Below, one piece after another: positions 9,501 to 15,260 of a stretch of 64,000 bases of DNA. Within the stretch, counting starts at the first letter, position 1. The number at the start of each line of letters is the position of its first letter. A program made the position numbers and the translations under genes. The stretch spans positions 62,001 to 126,000 of the forward strand of contig CAVXXJ010000011.1 in the NCBI GenBank assembly GCA_963765705.1. The letters run 5' to 3'. This DNA is from Gaiellasilicea sp963765705. Its GTDB lineage: Bacteria > Actinomycetota > Thermoleophilia > Gaiellales > Gaiellaceae. Below the pieces are notes generated by a model that worked only from the letters and a program-made list of their open reading frames with translations, was not told the DNA's origin and ran no database searches.

Positions 9501-9924
9501 CGACGACGACCATCCCGCCTTCGGAGGCGAGCAGGTCGCCGAACTTCTGGCGGAAGACGACGGCGTGCCCGTCGCTGCCGGTGAGCTCCGCGTCGTTCCA
9601 CAGCGCGAGCTGCGCGGCTCCGCCGGCGGACAGCCGGAAGAGCGCAGCGTTCGCGTCGAGGAACGTGCGGGCGACGGCGACCGCGTCGCCGCCGGCGACA
9701 CCGGTGGCCAGGTAGCCGCCGTCCTTCCGCAGGGACGAAGGCGTCCCGAACGTGTTCCAGCGCGCCTCGGCGCCGAGCGCCTCGGCCGCGTCCTGCTGAG
9801 CCTGTGTCGCCGCAACTTCGCCCGTACGGGCGTCGAGGTCGTCGTGCATGCCGTTGCCGGCATGTGTCGCAACGGGTAGCACGAGTGCTCCCAGGGCAAC
9901 GAGAAGAACTAGCCGTGTCCGCAT
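6544..9924 (-). CDS. M36 (fungalysin-like) secreted zinc metallopeptidase
   Basis: 1126 residues from ATG 9924, preceded by a strong AAGGAGAG ribosome site about 10 nt upstream; a longer frame to 9966 is less likely. Order: signal peptide (about 1-22), FTP-type propeptide (to about 230), a beta-rich P-domain-like insert with a disulfide (about 260-370), the M36 catalytic domain with zinc motif HEYGH near residue 630 and the downstream Glu in Gly-Glu-Ser-Ser-Gly-Asp, then C-terminal PEGA-like and galactose-binding-like modules. Exported protease for extracellular protein breakdown. First gene of a three-gene secreted-protein operon. Confidence 0.85.
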   Translation of the reverse strand: MRTRLVLLVALGALVLPVATHAGNGMHDDLDARTGEVAATQAQQDAAEALGAEARWNTFGTPSSLRKDGGYLATGVAGGDAVAVARTFLDANAALFRLSAGGAAQLALWNDAELTGSDGHAVVFRQKFGDLLASEGGMVVVGVVGDKVAYASSSLTGDTALAAQPALTAAQAWTKAAANAGRSVSVLALGKAQQGADWTTFAVDGFAQVQRARLVAVPTPSNGVRPAWETLVVDVEGGSATAFNTFVDAVTGDVLVRKDIVEQSHSTAEVFTGTVPAADGACAPDNGPYTVASGESVGSVVVGVEATITANDAVINLVRDGVVVASQDTASSPEALVYDPNDAGTGVYHVRVCDFSDGAGWTAPTTYTGEIVFSPAGTSSATPYPPKWKVFPANPLLGGDAYPWNMPSTDNRELWCWESTVGQPPTTLPECQREVQNLASRSPWDFSVRTGTPTFTTAGNNARSAEAWGSPLTPGPTGFRPVSPTREYSYPWTNAWSESKCFAPFVPGVSHDISAATTNLFAMHNRMHDWTYHLGLTERHWNAQDSNFGTGGTLENDPVLGDSQAGAATGGFPSYLGRDNANMVSLPDGVPPITNMYLWQPIAGSFYPPCVDGDYDMSVIGHEYGHMVENRLIGKGGTRGGHHAGAMGESSGDLMGMEVLNEYGFVPVSGENQFAVGAYVTGNKQRGIRNYGMNASPLNFSDMGYDLTGPQVHADGEIWSATNFDIRQALVAKYGSGDPQSQLDCAEGRVPVSSCPGNRRWVQIMFDAYLLMPVAPSMLDARDAYLAADQMRFGGANQAELWQAFARRGFGSGAAASNTAADTDVDPTPDFASPLHSNATVTFTAAEKLTPVAARIYVGRHEARVSPIADTNPATTGQNLDETAQFTPGVYEFVAHAPGYGHVRLTRHVGAGETVTIAFSMKTNWASTSNGATASGDGTRFTDLIDDTEATNWERTGAQPNVQGSQVTVNLSGTVQTVKRVQVSAMLRPGQNRFTALRQFEVQTCLESATNANCSLPTGWTTRVASAPDAFPGVPPRPAAPDLIFRSFTLAAGVKATHVRIVVVTNQCTGADAFQGEQDNDPANGTDCREGSPGSGATVELIGDLPQVVAPQDNDVRIAELQVFSS

Positions 9925-10011
9925 GTGAAGGCTCTCCTTTGAGAGAAACGAGGGTCGGCGCACCACGCCGGTCTCATCGCTCTACCGCCTTCAATATGGC
10001 TTCAAACCTAC

Positions 10012-10036
10012 AAAAACTGACTGACAAATCAGTCAG
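10012..10036 (-). terminator. Intrinsic terminator of the TetR gene
   Basis: Read on the minus strand, an 8-bp perfect stem (CTGACTGA / TCAGTCAG, 10029-10036 and 10017-10024) with a 4-nt loop is followed by five T residues (10012-10016). The TetR stop codon (10033-10035) lies inside the stem. It could alternatively bind a regulator of the downstream M36 gene, which starts about 90 nt further on. Confidence 0.6.
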
Positions 10037-10626
10037 CGAGCGTGTCCCGGCGAGGCGTATCCCCGGATGCCGTCGACGAGGATCGCCGCAAACGAGTCAG
10101 CCACAGCGTCCGTGTCCCGTCCCGGTGTGAGCCAGGTGTAGGCCCAGTTCGCGGCCGAGAGCACGAGCAACGTGGCAGCGTTCTCGTCGAGGTCCGTGCG
10201 GAGCTCGCCGTGCTCGCGCCCCTCACGGAAGAGCGCTCGCAGCCGCTCCTCGTAGCGCCGTCGCTCGGCGATGATCTGCTCACGCCGGTCGCCTTCGAGG
10301 TACCGCCACTCGCGGATGAAGACGGTCGCCATGTCGAGCTGCTCGGCCACGACCCGCAGGTGCGCGCGCAACGCGAGCCGGATTCGCTCGGCGGCGCCCG
10401 CATCGTCGGGGAGCGCGTCGAGGCCGGCGTGGAACGCCGCTGCCCCGGCTCGCATCGTCTCGTAGAGGAGCTCCTGCTTGGAGTCCGTCAGGGAGTAGAG
10501 CGATCCCTTCTGCACGCCCATCGCCTCCGCGAGGTCGCCCATCGACGTGCCGTGGAAGCCCTTCTGGGCGAAAAGCCGGGCGGCCTGCCGGGTCAGCTCG
10601 TTTTTGCGAGTGCCGATACACTTCAT
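10033..10626 (-). CDS. TetR-family regulator, probable PaaR-type phenylacetyl-CoA sensor
   Basis: 197 residues. N-terminal TetR helix-turn-helix (about 10-55; Ala-Arg-Leu-Phe-Ala-Gln-Lys-Gly-Phe...Thr-Ser-Met-Gly-Asp-Leu-Ala...Gly-Ser-Leu-Tyr), followed by a helical ligand domain with a TetR_C-like Phe-Ile-Arg-Glu-Trp-Arg segment seen in acyl-CoA-responsive members. Transcribed divergently from paaABCD with only 29 nt between the two start codons, and a perfect palindrome fills the gap. Most likely represses paa (and itself) until phenylacetyl-CoA appears. The ligand is inferred from context. Confidence 0.78.
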   Translation of the reverse strand: MKCIGTRKNELTRQAARLFAQKGFHGTSMGDLAEAMGVQKGSLYSLTDSKQELLYETMRAGAAAFHAGLDALPDDAGAAERIRLALRAHLRVVAEQLDMATVFIREWRYLEGDRREQIIAERRRYEERLRALFREGREHGELRTDLDENAATLLVLSAANWAYTWLTPGRDTDAVADSFAAILVDGIRGYASPGHAR

Positions 10627-10627
10627 G

Positions 10628-10641
10628 CTAACGACCGTTAG
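10628..10641. promoter_or_regulatory. Palindromic operator between tetR and paaA
   Basis: CTAACGACCGTTAG is a perfect 6-2-6 inverted repeat sitting just upstream of the TetR ATG and before the paaA ribosome site. It matches the CNAACGNNCGTTNG pattern I recall for the TetR-family PaaR of Thermus thermophilus, which also governs paa genes. Binding here would block both divergent transcripts. Confidence 0.7.
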
Positions 10642-10655
10642 GTAGGGAGGCGCCG

Positions 10656-11555
10656 ATGGAGACCCGCGAGCAGGAGTTCCTCGACTACGTCCAGGGTGGC
10701 GGGCTCGTCGAGACCGACGACTGGATGCCGGACGAGTACCGCGCCCGGCTGATCAAGTTCATCGAGATGCACGGCAACTCGGAGCTGATGGGCGTGCTCC
10801 CCGAGCGCGACTGGATCCTGCGCGCCCCGACGCTCCAGCGGAAGCTGGCGCTGACGGCGAAGATCCAGGACGAGGTCGGCCACTGCCAGCTGATCTACCG
10901 CGTCGTCGAGGACCTCGGCAAGCCGCGCGAGCGCTGCCTCGACGACCTGATCTCCGGCAAGTCGAAGTTCCACAACGTTTTCCACTACCCCACGAAGAGC
11001 TGGGGCGACGTCGGCGTGATCGCCTGGCTCGTCGACGCGGCCGCGATCATCAGCCAGAAAGCCCTGCTCAAGTGCTCCTACGCGCCGTACGCGCGCGTGA
11101 TGAAGAAAGTCTGCTGGGAGGAGTCTTTCCACATTCTCCACGGCCGCGACACGGTGCTCGCGATGGTGACCGGCACCGCCGAGCAGCGCGAGCTGGTGCA
11201 GGAGGCGCTCACCCGCTGGTGGGAGCCGCTGATGCACTTCCACGGGACGGCGATCCCCGCCGAGGAGGACCCGATGGTGATCTGGCGGATCAAGAGCCAG
11301 GGCAACGAGGACGCGCGGCAGCAGTTCCTCGAGGGCTACGTGCCGCAGATCCTCGAGCTCGGCCTCGAGATCCCCGATCCGAAGCTGCGGCGCAACGACG
11401 AGGGCGTCTGGGAGTACACCGAGCCCGACTGGGACAAGCTGCTCGCCGTCGTGACCGGCCACGGGCCTGCGTCGCAGGAGCGGCTCGAGTTCCGCCGGCT
11501 CTCGCGAGCCGAGACGGACTGGGTCTCCAAGGTGGTCCTGGCGGAGGCGGCCTAG
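10656..11555 (+). CDS. paaA: Phenylacetyl-CoA 1,2-epoxidase subunit PaaA
   Basis: 299 residues, near the usual PaaA length. Catalytic diiron subunit of the multicomponent epoxidase that converts phenylacetyl-CoA to its ring 1,2-epoxide. Carboxylate/His ligands are visible: Asp-Glu-Val-Gly-His near residue 72, and Glu-Glu-Ser-Phe-His near 158. ATG with GGGAGG 5 nt upstream. First gene of paaABCD; controlled by the palindrome at 10628. The enzyme also needs a PaaE reductase, which is not next to this operon. Confidence 0.93.
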   Translation: METREQEFLDYVQGGGLVETDDWMPDEYRARLIKFIEMHGNSELMGVLPERDWILRAPTLQRKLALTAKIQDEVGHCQLIYRVVEDLGKPRERCLDDLISGKSKFHNVFHYPTKSWGDVGVIAWLVDAAAIISQKALLKCSYAPYARVMKKVCWEESFHILHGRDTVLAMVTGTAEQRELVQEALTRWWEPLMHFHGTAIPAEEDPMVIWRIKSQGNEDARQQFLEGYVPQILELGLEIPDPKLRRNDEGVWEYTEPDWDKLLAVVTGHGPASQERLEFRRLSRAETDWVSKVVLAEAA

Positions 11556-11876
11556 TTGATCTGGGAGGTCTTTCGCCAGGAGCGCAAGGGCCAACCGTTC
11601 ACGCACGGCGGCTCGTTCCACGCGCCCGACCAGGCCTTCGCGGACGCGTACGCGCGCGAGTTCTACGCGCGGCGGGGCGAGTCGGTCGCGCTCTGGGTCG
11701 TGCCGCGCGAGGCGATCACGGCGATCGAGGAGTTCCCGGACGAGTTCGACCTCAAGTACCGCCGCGTCGACGGCTACTCGATCAAAGCGCGATTGAAGGA
11801 GGCTCGGGCGCGCGTAGGCTCGACGGAGCGCGCGGACGCGGAGGCGCCGGCTTTGCCGGCGTCGGAGCGAGCTTGA
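11556..11876 (+). CDS. paaB: Phenylacetyl-CoA epoxidase subunit PaaB
   Basis: 106 residues from a TTG codon abutting the paaA stop. The core (Trp-Glu-Val-Phe-Arg-Gln...His-Gly-Gly-Ser-Phe-His-Ala-Pro-Asp, then Tyr-Ala-Arg-Arg-Gly-Glu) is the PaaB signature; this small subunit bridges PaaA-PaaC heterodimers. About 20 extra residues at the C-terminus (from about residue 86) have Ala/Glu-rich low complexity and coincide with a hairpin and an 18-nt tandem duplication at the paaB/paaC junction, so the tail looks recently acquired. Confidence 0.88.
   Translation: MIWEVFRQERKGQPFTHGGSFHAPDQAFADAYAREFYARRGESVALWVVPREAITAIEEFPDEFDLKYRRVDGYSIKARLKEARARVGSTERADAEAPALPASERA
11845..11861 (+). repeat. Hairpin inside the 3' end of paaB
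   Basis: CGCCGGC-TTT-GCCGGCG, a 7-bp perfect stem with a 3-nt loop, in the low-complexity tail of paaB directly before the tandem duplication that carries the paaC start. It may influence the paaB/paaC protein ratio; this is inference. Confidence 0.5.
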
Positions 11877-11898
11877 ACATCGGAGCGAGCTTGAACAG
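11863..11898 (+). repeat. 18-bp tandem duplication carrying the paaC start site
   Basis: Two adjacent copies of CGGAGCGAGCTTGAACAT (11863-11880 and 11881-11898, one mismatch at the last base). Each copy holds a GGAG ribosome-site-like motif about 6 nt before a TTG codon, so paaC has two in-frame start signals six codons apart. The first copy also contains the paaB stop (TGA 11874-11876). Confidence 0.85.
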
Positions 11899-12538
11899 CA
11901 AGCGGGCACAGCTGCTCCTTGAGCTCGCCGACGACGAGCTGATCCTCGGCTGGCGCAACTCCGAGTGGACGGGGATCGCGCCCTTCCTCGAGGAGGACGT
12001 CGCGTTCTCGTCGATCGCGCAGAACGAGATCGGGCACGCGCGCGCTCTCTATGACCTCGCGGCCGTAGAGCTCGGGACGGATGCCGACGCGCTCGCCTTC
12101 GACCGCAAGCCGGAGGAGTACCGCTGCGCCCAGCTCGTCCAGCTGCGGCTCGTCCCTGATTGGGCGAGGACGATCGCGCGACACGTCCTCTACGAGACCG
12201 CGGATGCGATCCGGATCGAGCAGCTGAAGACCCACGACGACGCCGAGCTCGCCGGCATCGCCGCGAAGATCGAGCGCGAGGAGGTCTACCACCGCCTCCA
12301 TGCCGAGATGTGGCTCGAGCGGCTGGGCCGCGAGGAGCGCTACGTCGAGGCGGTCGAGGAGCTGTGGCCGTACGCGCTTGGCGTGGTCGCGCCCGACCTG
12401 CGGCCGGCACTCGCGGAGCGGGTCGGCCGTGAGGAGGTCGAGGCGGTCGAGCGCACCGCGCCGGGCGCCGAGTTCGCCGAGCTCTGGGACGAGATGACGA
12501 TGGTGCGCCGCTCGGCGCCGGTCGGTGCCCAGTGGTAG
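11873..12538 (+). CDS. paaC: Phenylacetyl-CoA epoxidase subunit PaaC
   Basis: About 221 residues from TTG 11873 (215 from the second TTG at 11891, where family similarity begins). Ferritin-like structural partner of PaaA; it keeps Glu-Ile-Gly-His-Ala-Arg near residue 47 and Glu-Glu-Val-Tyr-His-Arg near 123, but in this family the site is generally not the catalytic one. TTGA overlap with the paaB stop suggests translational coupling. Confidence 0.9.
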   Translation: MNIGASLNSKRAQLLLELADDELILGWRNSEWTGIAPFLEEDVAFSSIAQNEIGHARALYDLAAVELGTDADALAFDRKPEEYRCAQLVQLRLVPDWARTIARHVLYETADAIRIEQLKTHDDAELAGIAAKIEREEVYHRLHAEMWLERLGREERYVEAVEELWPYALGVVAPDLRPALAERVGREEVEAVERTAPGAEFAELWDEMTMVRRSAPVGAQW

Positions 12539-13032
12539 CGAAGACACAGCTGACCGAGGCAGCGGTCTGGGATGCGCTTGCCGAGATCCCCGATCCCGAG
12601 ATCCCGGTGATCTCCATCGTCGACCTCGGCGTCGTCAAGGACGTGGCGGTGGACGGCGACCGGGTCCGGATCGAGTTCACGCCGACGTTCATGGGCTGTC
12701 CCGCACTCGACGCGATGCGCACGCAGATGGCAGCGGCCGTGACGGCACTCGGCGGCGAGCCGCAGATCGACGTCCTGCTCGACGACTCGTGGTCGACCGA
12801 CAGGATCACGCCCGCGGGCCGCGAGAAGCTCCGCGAGGCAGGCTTCGCGCCGCCGTCCCCGCGCGCAGAGGGCTCGACGACGCTGCTGCAGCTCCAGACG
12901 GCCGTGCACCGCTGTCCCTACTGCAACTCGACGGCGACGCGGCTGGAGAACATCTTCGGCCCCACCCCGTGCCGCTCGCTGCGCTACTGCGACACCTGCA
13001 GGCAGCCGTTCGAGCAGTTCAAGACGATCTAG
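12532..13032 (+). CDS. paaD: PaaD, MIP18/DUF59-type iron-sulfur assembly protein
   Basis: 166 residues. N-terminal DUF59 domain (about 8-90; Asp-Pro-Glu-Ile-Pro-Val-Ile-Ser-Ile-Val-Asp-Leu-Gly-Val and the conserved Met-Gly-Cys-Pro-Ala), then a C-terminal zinc-ribbon-like part (about 120-160) with CPYC and CDTC pairs. PaaD is thought to help mature the Fe-S centre of the epoxidase reductase. GTG start inside the end of paaC. The stop interlocks with that of the convergent DUF899 gene. Confidence 0.88.
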   Translation: MVAKTQLTEAAVWDALAEIPDPEIPVISIVDLGVVKDVAVDGDRVRIEFTPTFMGCPALDAMRTQMAAAVTALGGEPQIDVLLDDSWSTDRITPAGREKLREAGFAPPSPRAEGSTTLLQLQTAVHRCPYCNSTATRLENIFGPTPCRSLRYCDTCRQPFEQFKTI

Positions 13033-13781
13033 GGCGCGTCGGCGACCTGTCCAGTGGTCGACGGAGCGGCCACGCCGGCGAGCTCCTCTTCGGTGTACTC
13101 GTCGTGGACCCTGCCGAACGAGTAGGTGGGACGCTGAGGCCAGCCGGCGGGCGAGTCCTCGAACGACTGTTGCCGGCCGTAGGGGCTGAGGTCGAGGAGC
13201 GGAACGCCGTCGACGCCTCGGCCCTGGGTCGAATACGTCCGGTACACGCGTTCGCCGTCGCGCAGGAACACGCTCAGGCCGAAGGAGCCCGGGCCGTGGG
13301 GTGAGGGGTTGAGCTCGTCGCGGAAGGTCGATCCCGCGGAGGAGTAGATCGGGATGTCGGGGCGCCCCATGCGCGCCATGTAGGCCTGGAACTCGTCGAA
13401 CGGAGCGGCGGCCTCCATGGCGAACGTGACGTCCGTGACATTGAGGTGCGCGAGGTGCGGCACGTGGTCGGTGAACGCGGAGCAACCGGGGCAGGGATGT
13501 TCGTCATCCGGCTCGAGCATGTGGTGGTAGACGATCAGCTGCCGACGCCCCTCGAACATGTCGAGGAGGGTCGCGGCGCCGCCCGGGCCGGTGGCCTCGA
13601 GCCCAGCATCGACCTCGACCATCGGCAGGCGTCGGCGCTTCGCCGCAAGCGCGTCGCCCGCGTGCGTGTGGGCTTTCTCCTCGACGAGGAGCTCGTCGCG
13701 GGCTCGCTGCCACTCCTCGCCACTCACCACCGGCGGCATCGGGGTCTTGGCGTGGTCACGCAGTGCGTGCGTCGTCGTCAT
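13029..13781 (-). CDS. DUF899 family thioredoxin-like protein
   Basis: 250 residues, typical DUF899 length. Seen: the N-terminal Glu-Glu-Trp-Gln-Arg-Ala-Arg-Asp-Glu-Leu-Leu helix, a Val-Tyr-His-His-Met-Leu strand, and the Cys-Pro-Gly-Cys pair (about 97-100) at the position of the thioredoxin-fold active site. Predicted cytosolic thiol protein of unknown substrate. ATG preceded by a GGAGGA ribosome site. Convergent with paaD; the two TAG stops share one CTAG. No functional link to Paa is evident beyond position. Confidence 0.8.
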   Translation of the reverse strand: MTTTHALRDHAKTPMPPVVSGEEWQRARDELLVEEKAHTHAGDALAAKRRRLPMVEVDAGLEATGPGGAATLLDMFEGRRQLIVYHHMLEPDDEHPCPGCSAFTDHVPHLAHLNVTDVTFAMEAAAPFDEFQAYMARMGRPDIPIYSSAGSTFRDELNPSPHGPGSFGLSVFLRDGERVYRTYSTQGRGVDGVPLLDLSPYGRQQSFEDSPAGWPQRPTYSFGRVHDEYTEEELAGVAAPSTTGQVADAP

Positions 13782-13845
13782 CGTGTCCTCCGACTAGGGG
13801 TGCGTTCTTCCGCTACCCGCGAGGTCTTTGCGCAAACGCCGGCCC

Positions 13846-15210
13846 CTAGGGCCTGATGTTCTGGTTGAGCCGGAAGACGTTGTCGGGGTCCCACTCGCGC
13901 TTGAGCGCCACGAGCCGCTCGTACTTCGCGTCGCCGTAGATCATGCGCGCGACGTCCCCGCCGACCTCGGTGACGTCGTTGACGTAGCGCCCCACAGCTG
14001 CGTGCGGCGCGGCCGTGTCGATCGCGGCCCGCGCCCAGGAACGGCAGGCATCGTCGAGCGCGCCGTCGTTCCAGGCGACCTCGGCGCCTGCCCAGAAGGC
14101 GGCGCCGCGACCCGTGAAGGCAGTGTCTTCCTCTGACACGGCCGCGATCGCGCGGCCCCACGCCCAGACCGAAAACCCACCCTCGGCGGCTCCGTCAGGC
14201 ACCCGGGAGACCTGGTCCGCCCAGTCGCGCACCAGCGCCTGAGGGAGCGATTCGAGGAACGAGCTCTTCATCGAGAAGCGCTGCCCCCACTCCATCGGCG
14301 CGTCGAACATGCGCTGCGTCGTCAGGTACGGCTTCGACTCGACGGTGTCCTCGAGCGGATCGCCGAGCGCTCGGAGCCCGGCCAGGTCGCGCTCCACATC
14401 GGCCGGCGACCCGCTGTGCAGGACGGACACCGACGCGACCGGCCCGCGAGCATCGCTGCCGACGGCCATGCCGAAGGACGTCCACAGCTCGTCGGGCCCG
14501 TCCTCCACGAGCTCTCGGTAGCGCTCGGCCAGCTCCTCGGCCCGCTCGATCGGATGCGTGACCGTGCCGTGCGTGACCACCGACTCGAAGGGATGCAGGC
14601 GGAACTCGAACGACGTCACGATCCCGAAGTTCGCACCTGCCCCGCGCACCCCCCAGAAGAGCTCGGGATTCTCGTCCTCGCTTGCCCGCACGACCCGGCC
14701 ATCCGCGGTCACGAGCTCGACAGCGAGCAGGCTGTCGATCGTCAGACCGAGCTGCCGCTGCAACCGGCCCATCCCGCCGCCGAGCGTGAGGCCGGCCACA
14801 CCCGTGTGGGAGACGACGCCGACCGGGCAGACGAGCCCGTGCGCCTGCGCGGCGTCGTCGAGCTCGGCGAGCAGCGAGCCGCCGCGCACGCGGGCGGTGC
14901 GCCGCTCGGGATCGACCTCGGCGCCGCGCATCAGCGAGAGGTCGATCACGATGCCGTCGTCGCAGGTCGAGAAGCCAGGGATGCTGTGGCCGCCGCACCG
15001 AACGGCGACGACGAGCTCCTGCTCACGGGCAAAGCGGAGAGCCGCGACGACCTCGTCGGTGCCCGCCGGTCGCACGATCAGCGCGGGCCGGCGGTCGATC
15101 ATGCTGTTCCAGACCGCGCGCGCCGCGTCGTAGCCGGGGTCGTCGGGGCGCACGATCTCGCCCGCGAAGCCGGCGCTCAACTCGTCCAGGTCGGCCGTTC
15201 TCATCGCCAC
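13846..15210 (-). CDS. FAD-linked oxidase, berberine-bridge-enzyme type
   Basis: 454 residues. PCMH-type FAD domain (about 35-210) with Cys-Gly-Gly-His-Ser, whose His normally carries 8-alpha-linked FAD; the segment where bicovalent members have a second Cys reads Val-Val-Ser-His-Thr-Gly, so attachment is probably monocovalent. C-terminal BBE motif (Tyr-Val-Asn-Asp-Val near 410, then Asn-Val-Phe-Arg-Leu-Asn-Gln-Asn-Ile). Such enzymes oxidise sugars, alcohols or alkaloids with O2; the substrate here is unknown. No signal peptide, so likely cytosolic. Confidence 0.85.
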   Translation of the reverse strand: MAMRTADLDELSAGFAGEIVRPDDPGYDAARAVWNSMIDRRPALIVRPAGTDEVVAALRFAREQELVVAVRCGGHSIPGFSTCDDGIVIDLSLMRGAEVDPERRTARVRGGSLLAELDDAAQAHGLVCPVGVVSHTGVAGLTLGGGMGRLQRQLGLTIDSLLAVELVTADGRVVRASEDENPELFWGVRGAGANFGIVTSFEFRLHPFESVVTHGTVTHPIERAEELAERYRELVEDGPDELWTSFGMAVGSDARGPVASVSVLHSGSPADVERDLAGLRALGDPLEDTVESKPYLTTQRMFDAPMEWGQRFSMKSSFLESLPQALVRDWADQVSRVPDGAAEGGFSVWAWGRAIAAVSEEDTAFTGRGAAFWAGAEVAWNDGALDDACRSWARAAIDTAAPHAAVGRYVNDVTEVGGDVARMIYGDAKYERLVALKREWDPDNVFRLNQNIRP

Positions 15211-15247
15211 GCGCTTCTTTTTACACGAGGTGCCCCAGGCGCATCCC

Positions 15248-15253
15248 TAGACT
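15248..15253 (+). promoter_or_regulatory. -10-like box of mutS2 (leaderless pattern)
   Basis: TAGACT ends 7 nt before the GTG start at 15261, so transcription would begin at or next to the start codon. No ribosome site is present. Confidence 0.5.
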
Positions 15254-15260
15254 CGCCTGC

